NCBI RefSeq assembly: GCF_036320965.1 | Contig: NC_092240.1 | Coordinates: 56,484,552-56,548,551 of the forward strand | Origin: Panulirus ornatus | Lineage: Eukaryota; Arthropoda; Malacostraca; Decapoda; Palinuridae | Length of the DNA stretch: 64,000 nucleotides | Reading direction: 5' to 3' | In this document: positions 31,230 through 43,289 of the stretch, piece by piece | How the letters are laid out: the number at the start of each line of letters is the position of its first letter | Position numbering within the stretch: the stretch's first letter is position 1 | Program-made: the position numbers and the translations under genes | The notes under the pieces: model-generated | Told to the model about the DNA's origin: nothing | Databases searched by the model: none | The model's input: only the letters and a program-made list of their open reading frames with translations

Positions 31230-33420
31230 AAAATACTTGTGTAAATGACTTTTGAAGATATCTATGATTTTAGCATTCACTATGTTTGATGGTAACTTAT
31301 TCAAGTGCTCAACACACCTATAGGAAAAGAGCTTTTTCCCATGTCAGCACTGCATCTTCTAGCTTTGAGTTATGTTCCATTTGTCCTAGTACCCGTGTTT
31401 TCTTGTGGTTTACTTTATTGAACCTGTTCAGAATTTTGAACATTTGGATTAAGTTGTCGCAAAGTCTGCATTTTTTTAAGGGAGAAGATATCCAGTCATT
31501 TTAGCCTCTCTCTATATGCCAGATTTCTAAAGGGTGGGATCAATTTTGTTGTGCATCTTTGTACTTATTCTAATTTTTCCTCATCTTTTTTATAGTTTTG
31601 GGCCAAACTGGACTGCATATTCAAAGTGTGATCTCACTAGAGAATTATAAAGTGTGAGCATTGTTTCTGGTGTCTTATTATCTATGTTCCTGGCTATGAA
31701 ACCTAACATTTGGTTACCTTTTTTACTCGCTGTTTGACACTGTTTAGTATATTTCAAATTCTTGCTAATGACAACTCCAAGGTCCTTTTCTTCATTTACT
31801 TTAGTTAGAGAGTTTCCAAATACTTTGTAGTCTTAACATGTATTCTTGTCTCCAAAGTGCATAACTTTACACTTTTCTCCAGCAAATTTCATTTGGCATC
31901 TGTCTAACCACTCTCCTCTTAAGGTAAGATCTCTTTGAATCATTTCGCAGTCCCACCTGATTACAGCTCTACCTGCTAGTTTGGGCCTGTGGCACACCAC
32001 TTGTTACATCTAGCCAGTCTGAGGCTTCGCCTTTTAATACTACATGCTGCTTACTTCCAGTAAGCCAGTCTCTGATCCTTGGACAGAGTTCTTCACTGAA
32101 GCCCTATGCTTTGAGTTTATGTAAAGGTATCTTGTTAGGTACTTTATCAAAAGACTTTTGATTATCTAAATATATTATGTCAGACAGTAAATTTTCATCC
32201 CAATTCTGATATATAACATTAAAAAAATTCCAGCAAATTTATCAGGCGGGATCTTCTATAGCAGAAATCATGTTAGTTGTCTGACGTGATTTTATCTAGA
32301 AATGTGAAAATTTTATACCATTATTTTTTCCATTTTCCAACGCTCTTTACCTAATGCTGACATAAGGCCAATTGGGCAGCAGCTCAAGGCACACTTTTTG
32401 TCTATTTTCTTTTTTTTTTTTTATAGGAATAACATTTGCTAGTTTCCAGTCAGTTAGCACCTGACCATCCGATAGTGATTTGTTGAATATTTTTTTTATA
32501 GGGTATATCAGATGTCTTCTGACCTTTAAAAGTCTCAGATCTAAGTTATCTGGGCTGTTGGATTTGTTAGGATTTAAGTATTTAAGTACTTCAGAGCTCT
32601 TTATTTCTCTAACCTTCAACTCTTCTTCATCGGATCCTTGAAAGATTTTCATTGGTTGCGGTATTTGAGATGTTTCTTCAATTGTGAATACAGAGTTGAA
32701 AGAATAATTTAGTATGTTAGCCATTTTCTTGCCATCAGTAGTTAGTGTGTCATGTTTGTTTCGTAATGGTCCAATTCCTTCTTTTACTGTCTTCCTTTGT
32801 CTTATATATTTGAAGGATTCCTTCAAATTATTCTTAACTTTCAGGGATATTCTTTTTCCTTTGTCGCAGTTGCTCTGTCTTTTGACCTTCTTCCACTCTC
32901 TCTGGATTTAAATTAATATCTGGCAATTTTCATTGGTTCCCATTGATTTGAATTTCTTATGTTTTCTTCTTTTGGTAAATTAGTCCCTCTGTTCTCCTAG
33001 TCATTCATGGTGGTTTTGAAATACTGCACATTCTCCTTGTAATTTGTGGAATATATTTATTTTCAATCTTGAGTAGTGTGTTTTTAGAATTATTCCACAT
33101 TTCCTCCATTGTGTAATCATCAAGAAGTTTTGTCCGATTGGTACTGTGAATTTCTTGTCTAATGTTTTTAGAATTTGCTCACCTGTGATCTGGGATCAAG
33201 CGTTTGTTGTCATTTCATAATCTAATTTTGTCTTTAATGTATTCAAAATGTGATCACTGTTTGACAAACTCTCACCTACTTTGCAAGAGTTGATTAAGTT
33301 TGTGTTACTGGCAAAGACAAGATCAAGAATGTTTTTACCTCTGGTTGGTTTTTCGATTAACTGTTCTAGAAAAGTGTCTTCCATCAGTTCTGTTGGTCTC
33401 ATTCCCTCTCAGTCAGTCAC
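31230..33420 (-). mobile_element. CR1-like LINE, endonuclease end through RT
   Basis: From right to left on the minus strand: endonuclease end (33,402-33,196) FLEQLIEKPTRGKNILDLVF, CKVGESLSNSDH. RT start (32,826-32,347): GPLRNKHDTLTTDGKKMANI, FNSVFTIE, PNKSNSPDNLDLRLLKV, FNKSLSDGQVLTDWKLANVI, PIKKKK. Then WLTGSKQHVVLKGEASDWLD and TSGVPQ. The C-terminal region is KCKVMHFGDKN, KDLGVVISKNLKYTKQC, SKKGNQMLGFIARNI and LVRSHFEYAVQF. This order is diagnostic of CR1-group LINEs. No long frame is intact and the catalytic FADD segment near 31.95 kb is lost. Confidence 0.85.
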
Positions 33421-33570
33421 CAGTTAAAGTTTTCCAATTTATGTTTGGACTGTTGGAGTGCCCTACTATTATAATGTATTTACTATTTATTATAGTTTTA
33501 ATTTGGTCACCTGTTAATGTGTTCCAGTTTATGTTTGGACTTTTGAAGTCCTCTCTTTACTGTTTATTAC
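33415..33570. repeat. Imperfect ~100-bp tandem duplication in CR1 endonuclease sequence
   Basis: The CCAATTTATGTTTGGACTGT and CCAGTTTATGTTTGGACTTT blocks lie about 98 bp apart, with GTTTTAATTTGGTCACCTGT-type sequence also repeated. Confidence 0.65.
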
Positions 33571-33574
33571 AGTT

Positions 33575-33955
33575 TTGATTTCATTGTATATCTTATTGTC
33601 ATCTTCACTTTGCTTAAGAGTTTTTTACAAACAGAGCAACTGTTCAGAGAGGAAACTGTATGCATTAGGGAATAGAGAGGAACAGACAAGACATAGAAAG
33701 TTAGTTTAGAAAGCAAAGACTTATGCCACACCCTGTTAGTCATGGCCCATACCCTGTCATATGCCACTCTTCCTATACCACACTTTATCATATGCTTTGG
33801 AGATGGTAAGGGATATGACAAAAGTTTCACCACAATCCTGAGAAAGGAGGACTAGAGGTGAGTGACATAGGAGAGGTAACCAACCTAGCCTTGTAAAATC
33901 CATATTGATGACATCATAAGAAACACTTTCTTGAAGTAATCTTACAATATGGCAA
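33575..33955 (-). mobile_element. Jockey-like LINE RT fragment (palm motif A region)
   Basis: Minus strand: CGETFVISLTISKAYDKVWY, then after a shift HKSLLSKLTFYVLSVPLYSL. ISKA-DKVWH--LL-KL is the motif A region of Jockey-group reverse transcriptases, with the catalytic Asp preserved. Short and broken. Confidence 0.7.
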
Positions 33956-33959
33956 CACC

Positions 33960-34465
33960 ACATGGATGTGGTTGTCAAATTGTACTCCTCTGACCCAGGT
34001 ACCTGTCTTTTCTTTCTGCTTCACTAACATGTGGACTAATGGCATTCTGTCCACAAACATACAATCTCTCCTTATCATACGTAACAGCTTGACATCACTT
34101 AACTCAAGCTGCTCATTCTTTGTATCTCTAGATTTTTCTGTAGTGAGTGCTATGCCATAGCCCTGCCTTTTCGCAAAATGATAGGAACAGTGGATAGAAG
34201 TAGTAGGTAGGAACATATAGGAAGGAGTATTAGGTAGTAACATTAGATAGAAGTAGTCATTAAGAATATTAGGTAGGAGCCTCTGCAAACACTATGCTGT
34301 ACTTGCCCTCCACCAGTGGCCTGTTAAGGGTGAGGTACTAAAGGCTAAGAAGTGGCACTGGAGTTCTTTAGTCATGGAGACTCTGTTGCCATGCCCACCT
34401 CTTTGAGGTGGAAGATCCAATTAGAACTGGTCCCAGAGATATAGATAGATAGATAGACATGGGTG
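33960..34465 (+). mobile_element. Dispersed repeat D, second copy
   Basis: Collinear with 2,618-3,108: TGACCCAGGTACCTGTCTTT, CTTTCTGCTTCACTAACATG, the GTAGGTAGGAACAT subrepeats, CACCAGTGGCCTGTTAAGGG, and a GATAGATAGATAGACAT end. Same orientation, same tail type. Confidence 0.75.
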
Positions 34466-35102
34466 ATAATCGAGATAGTAAGTTAAAGTCATTTTTAGTG
34501 GCTTTGCTGTTGTTGCAAGGAGTTTTGAATTTACTCTAGATGAACTGGAGTAAACAAATAATTTTGGAACTATGAGGGTCATCAAAATTAAAGGTTTGTG
34601 TTGTTTCTCCTTCATTAGTTCATCTCCTTGGTTTTCATTTTCATAAATCTTTCATAAGCTATCTAACTCTTGTGTCTCCGTATCTTAAAATGTTCTGTTC
34701 CAATTTTGCCTTCCGATACCTCTTTTTAAACCAGTCTTGATATACCTGTCCTTCTTTCTCTTTCCCTTACTATTATTCAAAAGATGTCATCTCCTTTATG
34801 TAATTTAGAATCTAATGTAATGTGATGTTCAGTCTCTCAGCCAGTGTTTCTAAAGTTGTTCAGTTCATGATAGTTCCCATCCTTGTAAACTTTTTTGCTG
34901 GGATTGCATGCTTTATATTTACTCATGTCGTTTCATGAGATCTCATGCATTACATACTTACTTTTCTCAGCCAGGATCCCATGAGTGATATTTTCAAATC
35001 CCAGGCTATCACATGCAGAGACTTTGATGTTATTTTGATGGATTGATATTTCTTTGAACACGATATGTTCAGGGATATGCTGGTACAATAAGTTTATCTG
35101 TT
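34466..35102. other. Unassigned interval
   Basis: AT-rich; no frame or repeat recognised. Confidence 0.5.
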
Positions 35103-36750
35103 TATTTATCTATATCTCTGATGCCTGTTCCCTCCAGGAACTCCTGTTAAGGAGGTGGCCACAGCAAAAGAGTCTCCACTTATCCCTGTCCTTACATTTG
35201 TCCCTCGCGTGAACCATTCCATGCATTTTTCCCCCTTTTTTCTTCCTCCAGACCACCTTCACTCTGTTTGCCCATTTCACAAGTGATCTTCCTCTCGTAC
35301 CAACCCCTTTAATTATACTATCATACACTTTTCATGTAAACTCCCCATCTTCCAATTCTTTCTAAATGCCCAAACCACTTCAAAGTATTATGTTTCACCC
35401 ACTCTGCCACTCCACAATTCATTCATTCATTCCCTTTGCATTCCCTGCCATATCAAATCTCTCGTACACTCCGTCATTGCTTTCTTCATTTCTTCTAGTT
35501 ATACCATATGCTCCTCTCAATAACTCATTTTCAGCGCCTGGATTCTTGACCTCTGTGAAACATTCAATGTTCATGTTTTGGCTGCATAAATCAGGTTTAG
35601 GAGGACTATGCTGTCCATTAATCCTTTCTTCACTTCCATACTTACACCTCAACCCTTCATTATTCTTTTATGGGACCCAGTAATTCTTCTACCCTTTACT
35701 GTTCTCTTCTTTGTCTTTCCTTCCATATCACAAAACTTACCTGAGATGGCTCCTAAACACTTAGATTCTATCATGCCTTCCAGTCTTTCTTCCCTGCATA
35801 TCTATATAACACAGTTTAGTACATTTTTTTTCTCACTCTAAAGGGTTTTGGGAATCTATACTTTCACTCTATTTCCTTCAAACAACATTACATTACTTTT
35901 ACCTGCATTTAACCTTCAGTCGCCTATGTTTACACAAATTATAAGACACACTTGCAATGTTCTGCAGCTCCTCTTCATACTCGGCAGACAACACATTATC
36001 GTCCGCAAATAGGTTTGTCACTAGCCACCATACCTCACCACCATGCTGTCACTACACACCTTTCCCTAGTTTTGCTTTCACCTCTCTTATATGTGTTAAA
36101 AGCCACAGTGACATCACACAGTCCTGTCTCACTCCCGCATGTATTCCTAAACTCCAGATCCATTTAAGCTGTACTCAGCCTCTTACCTTTCACTATATAT
36201 TTTTCCACCGTCATTCTCACTGCAAAAATATGATCCACACGTTCCCTGCCTTTCGTAAAATCCCCTTGCTCCACACTTATTCTGCATTCAGTCACTTTCA
36301 TTGCTCTGTATCAATCACTATTCTTACGTACACTTTTTGTAGTATGAATTAGCAAACTTATTTCCCAGTTATTGCTACATACATCCTGAGCACCTTTCCA
36401 TTTGAATAAAGGAGCAACTTTAGCTTTCAGCTAGTCCTTAAACACAACCTTTTACATCTATGCTAAATTACATATCAAATACATCACTCTATTGCTTTTT
36501 TTCCTCCATACCCCAACATTTCAGCTGTAATCCCATCCATTCCAGTGCCTTTTCTGTCAACTTCATTATTGCCCATTTTACCTCCCCTCTACGTTTGGGC
36601 CTCAGCACTTGTATCCTTTCCCTTCCATCCTCCATGCCCACCTTCAGTTCACTTTCTTCTTTTGATTCAGCAACTCCCCTTCCTTTCTTCTTACACCTAC
36701 ATTTACACTCTTGCATCTACCTCTTTCATTTTTCACCTCCTAGTAAATTT
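35103..36750 (-). mobile_element. Second RTE-like subfamily, RT and C-terminal region
   Basis: The minus frame 35,328-35,110 gives the ORF end: GRSLVKWANRVKVVWRKKK, MHGMVHARDKCKDRDKWRLF. Further upstream it is broken: a CEMR-like segment, the GDITQ region at about 36,100, and near 36,716-36,489 the RT start ERIQVLRPKRRGEVKWAIMK, EWMGLQLKCWGMEE. Related to 4,245-5,225 and 9,768-10,545. The 3' tail is ATCTAT-type rather than AT. Confidence 0.65.
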
Positions 36751-36779
36751 TTTTTCATTCTTCATCTTTGTTTCTTTTG

Positions 36780-37000
36780 TTAGTGAGGTAGTGCTAGGAG
36801 TCTTGTGCATGCCCTCCACCCCTCTGAATGTTCGGGAACCAGTCATTCAAAATCTTTTTGTCTCCATCCCTCCGTCTCCAATTGGGTCTCCCATTCTCCT
36901 TTTTCCCTTTACTTCTTACTTATGTATCTTCTTTGTCAACCTTTTTTCACTCATTCTCCGTATGTCCATATCATATCAGCAGCTTTATTCCAGAATCTTC
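36780..37000 (-). mobile_element. RTE LINE C-terminal piece
   Basis: GTGAGGTAGTGCTAGGA, then GCATGCCCTCCACCCCTCTG, ATTCAAAATCTTTTTGTCTC and the minus-strand RPNW/EERLTK equivalents. Joined abruptly to other retroelement sequence on both sides. Confidence 0.55.
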
Positions 37001-37190
37001 ATCTACTCTTTCCGTACTTTCCTCGAGAAACTTCTTAACATTCCACTGACACATCTTATATTCTTCACACCTCCTTTGCTGAACTCCCAGTGGTGCATTT
37101 CTTTTGAACAGTCTACTGTATGCCTCTTTTTTCTCTTCCACAGCATTTCTAACCTCGTATGTCCACCATGCATTTATTGGCACACATTGT
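36971..37190 (-). mobile_element. RTE LINE endonuclease-RT linker piece
   Basis: The 70-codon minus frame includes INAWWTYEVRNAVEEKKEAY, LGVQQRRCEEYKMCQWNVKK and STERVDEDSGIKL, matching the basic linker between endonuclease and RT in RTE elements (WW--EVR-AV--KK-AY pattern). Confidence 0.7.
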
Positions 37191-39880
37191 AGGAAATGAT
37201 ATTACCATGAATCTTTTTGTCCATGTGATATATCAGGTTATTCACCTTATGTCACTCTAGTTGAAATTGCCAATACAGTAATAATTTCTTTCTTCACTAT
37301 CTAGCAGATCTTGAAGCTTCCTTTATCATCATAATCCATTTGTTTTGGGTTTGTTTTATTACTTTAAATCTGGCTCATTGAAGTTTTAGATGAATTAGGA
37401 AAGTTAGCCCATATCAGATACAGTTTTAGATGGGAAGATCTCTGGAAGGGAGACATCTGTATGATGAAGTGTGTTTGACTATCCTCTTTCCTTGAGTTTC
37501 TCATGCTGTAAGATATGGCATTTAATTTTTCATTCCATTCATCTAGCATAGAAAATCAACTTTCACCCAAAGAGGGTTTTAAGTGTGTTTTGTTCGGTTG
37601 TGGGTTGGGCAAACTGAGCTGTCATCTCTATTTCTCATACTTTGATTTCAACATTATATGAAACCACACTCTGTGACAGGTTTTTGTGTTCTTAAGGTAA
37701 GGCCAGTAAGTTGTTGCTTCAGTAATTAGGTATGTATACATCCTGTTGATTCTAACCTAAGGCTTGCCTTTTTTCACATGGATTATTTACCTACAGAATT
37801 CAGTTTGAAAGAAGCAAAGGCATTAGTGATCTGAACACATTCTCCATCATAGTAATGATATATATATCTTTCATTTGAAGTGTTTATGATGTGAAGATTC
37901 CTAAAACAGTTATTGTGCACAATATTGTTACCAATACTATTTTTTTTTCAAGCTCCTGATATTTCAGTGGATGTAATTCGTTTTCCATAATAAATGTTAT
38001 CTGTGCCTAACATGAGTGCAGCTTAGCACTTATGTTTTGAGGTTGCCTTAAAGTAATAGACACAAGTTCTATAGTTTTGATATGATATTTTTGGACTGTT
38101 CACAAATATTGTCTAGGTTAGCACAAAAAATTCTGCTGCTAAATTTCCAGCTGTAAAGATTTAGTCAGCAGTGGGAAAATAAGTGATAAGTTTTCATATT
38201 TTTATAATAATATTTGATGTATTTGAGCACTTTTAGGTAGATCCTGTATACATGTTGTTGCACAATCACAATGGAAACTGTCTCCTGATTTTTGCTCCAG
38301 ATAACAAGTACAGTATGTACTAGCATTTTAAGTTTTTTATAGGCATTTAATTGATATAGGCAGTTGTATATTTGTTGATAGGTTTAACTGTTTTTGTTTA
38401 ATATATACTTGTGGTGCAGTTACCATTTGGCTGCCTGTATTCACCTAAGATAAATTTAGTTACCATTACCTGAACCTGATTGGAAGTGCATCTTGATCAG
38501 ATGTATGTTTAATGGGTGTTATTGTATCTTATATCAGTTATCATTACATTAATTTATTTAATCGTTTAAGTTTTCCCAACCCCAACAAGTAAATTATATC
38601 TGACACACTTTGCATAATTAAACTAAGTATTTTTTGTTGCCTGTTTTAAAGGGAATTTTTCAGAGAAAGACATACAGTATACAAAGTCAAGCTGACGACA
38701 GCTCTGTATGTCATCTTAAGACAGACAACTGGATAGTTGCACTCAAATATTAGGTTCATGTATCTCTTATTCTTAGTTTCATATATTGTTCATGTGCCTT
38801 ACCTGATGGAAATGTGCTCACAGTGGAACTGCGTTGGCTTTGGCAAGTGTCTTTACAGACTTAGTGATAAATTGTTTATTTTATTCTGTGACAAAAGTGA
38901 GTTTGCCTGGTTAAAGTGATGTATATAAAGTACAATTTAAAAGTTTTGGAAAGTATTACACATGTATAATAATGATGAGTGCAAAAATGTTGCTATGAAT
39001 ATAAGATCATTGTTTGCTGTAGACTGAATCTCAGTATATATTAGTCTTACTTAGAAATATTGTTTTTGGTACATTTACATATTATTGCCCTATTCTTATC
39101 TTTTTATACAGTACAGTATTAGATATTCAGAAAACAAATTTCTTTGTATCATATATAGAATCACTCATACTATTAATAGCCTTGTTTTTATTTTATACAA
39201 TATAGTTTCTTCTTCCTACCCACAAAGATGGGGAGACAGACAAATTCATGCATGCACACATATAGGAATGCCCAGTCTCAAGAAATGTGAATGGTGCATA
39301 GTGGGGAAAGTAATATGCGAGAAAATTATTGGTGATATGCAGTACTTCCTAGAATTTTGATGTAAGTGATTATTAAACAATTGATAAGGGTGCAAATATG
39401 GATGATACTGGAGGCAGCAAGACAAGCACATCTCAAATGACAAAGTTCTGATCTGGAAACATATTCTTCGAGTGTGTACGGGAAAATTTCTTGTATCATC
39501 ATGTCACTAAAGACACTAGAGTTAGATTGGCACATACATTATCAGTAATAGAACTCATCTCTTTGTAGAAATAATAATAGATATGACACACCAGTATGTG
39601 CATGAATTTGACTATGGGTTGTGAGGACATGAAAAGGTCAAAGAGGAATCCAGACTCAGGAGGAAGAGATAGTTGTGAAAACTACATAGAGTTAAACAGT
39701 TCTTTGGGAACATAGATTTGGAAATGGTATTCTTTATTCAAAATATAGAACATCATTTTGGAAGTTCCACAAAATATACTTTTGAGAAGATTTGTACATG
39801 GTTACCATTGGCATTAAAGTAGAGGGATGTTCCGAATGGAAAAAGAGCACAGTGATGTACTATGAAGTACTTACAGGCGG
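37191..39880. other. 2.7-kb AT-rich interval, nothing recognised
   Basis: No repeat or gene identified on either strand. Frames of 60-91 codons (for example 38,737-38,919 and 39,085-39,360) carry no recognisable motif. It could be intron or intergenic DNA. Confidence 0.5.
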
Positions 39881-41570
39881 TACAGAGGATTTGGGAGGTT
39901 CAAGAGAGCAAGGAAAATGTGTCACAAAATAAGGAAAGAGAAGTAGGGGAACTTTCAAGAAAGTATCACATACAAGGCAGGGGATAATCCAAAATTATTC
40001 CATAGATTTCTCTGGAGTAAATTGTTAGTTAAAGAGCAGCTAATAAGACTGAGGGATTCAGAGGGAATTTTTGAAGAGGAGGAAATATGTGAAGAATTGA
40101 TTGATAAGTTGAAGCTTATATTCATAGTGTAAGACACTGTGGCACCCAACACCATTGAAATGGGATAGAGAGGAGTTTGAAACCATTACGAATTTTAAAA
40201 TGACAGGTAGGATACTGAAGGTTTCCTGATCCATATAAGGCACATGGTTGCTATGAATTCTTTACTTATGTGTTCGAGTGTGCAGAAACACTTGACAGGT
40301 TTTCTCTGGATAAAATGGGGTGGCTATTACAATAGAGTTCATAGTGTAGTTGACATCAAGTGATATTTGCTCTGTAGCAATGAGTCAAGTGATCCAAATG
40401 ATAATTTCTTTGGTGATAAGAATATACCCACTGATGATAAAAAGAACAAAGTACATTAAAATACCAAATAAAAGGGTAGTCACAGTTGAGAAATTATCAT
40501 GTGTAGTGCTTGTTGCTATCTCAATAGGACCTTTCCTCTGGTTTCTCTGGAGAAAAGTCTTGGCCTATTTCCCTTGATTCTCTATTGTTTCCTTCTTTTC
40601 ATTTGATGTTCTCTCATTTCTTGAGAGAAAGAGAGCTTTTCTTTCTTTACACAAAAAACACCATTTTTTTATGAAGCTCGGGCAGGAATTTCTTATACCT
40701 GCTCAAGTTTTGGATGTTTACAAAAAACATTAGAAATAGATAGGGTGCTAAGAGAGCATATGTAGTGCCTGTTATTAAGAATTGAGATGAAGCAGTTGCA
40801 CTCAACTACTAATGAGAATCTTTGATGAGTATGGTCTGTGAAATGTTAAAAACAATTGTCAAAAAGCAAATTATATCAGAAAAGAGATATTACACAACAA
40901 ATAGCTTCGAGTAAGAGCTGTTGTAGATGAGATGGGTTGTGTGTATTTGGATATTTTGAGGGCATTTGATACTGTCCTTTTCAGGAAATTGGTGGGGACA
41001 TTTGAGTCTGTCCTATACAGGAGATTGGCAAGGGCATTTGATACTGTCCTGTATAGATTGGTGAGAACATTTGATACTGTCCCATACATGAGAATGTTAA
41101 GGACATTTGAGTCTGTCCTGTACAGGAGATTGGTGAGGGCATTTGATACTTAAACATATAGGAGATTGGTGAGGATATTGGATGATGTCCCTTATAGGAG
41201 ATTGATGAAGATATTTGATACTGTCCCATATAGGAGATTGATGAGGATATTTGATATTGTACTATATTGGAGATTGATGAAGACCTCTGATACCGTCCCA
41301 TAAGAAATTGGTTAAGAAGCTGGTCATTTTCAGTAAGGCTTTAATAAAGGGTAGACGTATTTGGGTGGATAGAAAATTATCTTAGTAGAAGGAAATAGAG
41401 GACTCATGTTATAAGTGCCTTTTCTAAGTGAGTTGATATTCTAGATGTTTATGAGTGATTTGCCAAAAGGACTCGACTCATACCTAAATATGTTAGGTTA
41501 TCATGCTTAGGTTATGAGAGAAGACAGAAATGATGAGAATTGGATCAAGTTAAGTTTAATGAGTCCAAAG
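39880..41570 (+). mobile_element. CR1-like LINE RT, plus strand, with internal minisatellite
   Basis: From about 39,970 the plus strand reads KAGDNPKLFHRFLWSKLL, RLRDSEGIFEEEEICEELID, a typical CR1-group pre-RT segment. Around 40,930 comes MGCVYLDILRAFDTVLF (RT motif A, with Asp-Ile...AFDTV), which is then multiplied as a 36-bp repeat. After the array, at 41,370-41,510, WVDRKLS-like and FMSDLPKGLDSYLNM-like pieces mark the motif B-C region. All are broken by stops. Confidence 0.72.
40949..41318 (+). repeat. 36-bp minisatellite derived from RT motif A
   Basis: About ten imperfect copies of a 36-bp unit such as AGGAGATTGGTGAGGGCATT followed by TGATACTGTCCTATAT. Each translates to a variant of RRLVRAFDTVLY, so the unit is 12 codons. 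Units diverge progressively to the right and drop 1-3 bases in places. Confidence 0.9.
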
Positions 41571-41574
41571 CCTT

Positions 41575-42140
41575 GTTTCTACCCATTATTTTATTGAAAA
41601 TTTCTCACAGCCTCCCTCTCTCTTTTGATTGTCCTGCAATTCCACCTCTTGACCCAATGAACATGCTTAGTATTACTGTCATATCCACTCTTTCTTGAAA
41701 AACCACACATTACAGAAATAACTATGTCTGCCTCATGAGAAATTGGGAGTCCTGTTTTAAATATCAAAATTTCTTTTCTTGTGAACAGTTACTCTGTTTA
41801 TAAAAGAATTGATCCATCCTTGATTGAAGTACTGCTCTCATAATGTAGGGCAGCTCTAGTTCTACACCCTTACTTAAAAGATTTGAGTTAAAAGTGGTCT
41901 GACATAAATTTTGCCAGGCTAGCTTCAAAATATGATCTGTTTGCCCTGCACTGTGTTGTTGTTTCACTTCCCCCTTTTGTAGGTATTACTTAGGTTTTTG
42001 CTCCCAAGAGTTGACTCCTAAATAGACCACACAATACTCGGCAAGCCGTTGAAGTTAGTAACTCAAGGGAGAGCCAATTTATTAAGTTTCATCCCCTTTA
42101 CCTTGAAGCTTTTGAACTATTTACCTTCTCATTTCTTTCC
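41575..42140 (+). mobile_element. Jockey-like LINE C-terminal part
   Basis: Plus strand: LSFDCPAIPPLDPMNMLSIT, then FFSCEQLLCL and GSSSSTPLLKRFELKV. Related in pattern to the minus-strand piece at 18.9-19.4 kb. Stops throughout. Confidence 0.6.
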
Positions 42141-42329
42141 CAATAGCTATGTCCTGGCACATTTCATAAGACTCCAAAATTCATAAATGCCTTCCCTTGT
42201 CTTTTGTTTTTCCTTTCATAATTCTCTCAATATTTTGATAAAGGCCTGGCCTTGATATGGACTTTTGTCTATGAATGGAGCCTTTAATGTTGAAAAAATA
42301 TTACAAAGAAATTAGAAGAGTTCCAGTGT
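42141..42329. other. Unassigned spacer
   Basis: AT-rich, no feature. Confidence 0.4.
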
Positions 42330-43110
42330 TAGTGTGATACATGATAAAAAAAAATACAACCCAAGGAAATGCAAAATGAGAGGACTTTGTAAAAGACCTG
42401 TTTTTCCTAGAAATAGTGTATTGACAAAGCTACATAAACCTGTCTTTGAAAGAGACTTGTGGATTGATGTCTTACTCAACCTTTCACCAGAATACCATAT
42501 CAGAATTCCTAAGGTGGCATACTGTCTACTAATTGTGTTAGAATTGCTTGTAATTATATGGATAAGATATTCACTAAACCATTTGCTACTTATATTAGAC
42601 CTTAATGAGAATATTCATCTCGAGTTTTAAGCAAATTTTAAAGAAATATAAAGATTAACAAGGAATATTCAGAGATGGGAAGCAAAAATGTACCTGAAAT
42701 AAGGGAGCTGATTTATTGGAACTTGTTAGATGCTATAATATTACCCACCAAGGGAGATGAGAAGAATTAGGAAAAAATTATTATTCACAAACCTTAAAGT
42801 TTCTAAATTTGTTGGTGTTAAAAGAGTAAACAGCACAATTAAAGATGTTAATAAGGAGTAACCAAAGGTCCTAGCAAGAAACTGCATAAGAAACTTTTTA
42901 CAGAAGGTGGTAAGTAATTTTATATTATCAGAGTTGTTGATGACTGATAATGGAAATGAAGATGGCGTACAGAAGTTGAGAAAGATTTTGGATGGTAAAG
43001 AATTCATGAAACTGTGCCTCACAAGTGTCATAGCCAAAAATGAAGTACCTGATAGGGCCATGATAGAGGGCACCAGGGTTGGCCAAAAATGTCTAATACC
43101 GTTCTAAAGA
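42330..43110 (+). mobile_element. CR1-like LINE C-terminal remnant
   Basis: The 98-codon plus frame at 42,334-42,630 contains VFERDLWIDVLLNLSPEYHI, matching the RDLGV--L--LSPEHHI motif of CR1-type ORF ends. A shifted ATTYIRPRLE-like stretch follows at about 42,575. The last part, 42,907-43,107, encodes a 66-residue frame whose link to the family is uncertain. Confidence 0.55.
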
Positions 43111-43289
43111 AGTGATATGCAATAGCGTGCATGTCTACAGTTATTCACTGTGTTACTTACAGATATTTGTCCCACCACCTTCAGTACAAAGAAATGCCAA
43201 GCACAAATAACAAAGTAATTGACTCACCATTGAACTCTCGATCTCCAGGAAGCACAATCCTGCTTTATTACAAGAACAGCTGATGATCC
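43111..43289. other. Left flank of array A
   Basis: Single-copy-looking sequence running into the first degenerate array units at about 43,290. Confidence 0.5.

Noticed and set aside
33196..33402. A host gene suggested by the 68-codon frame with TRGKNILDLVF
   Set aside because: This is the standard end of a CR1 endonuclease domain (NSDH motif), collinear with CR1 RT downstream on the same strand.
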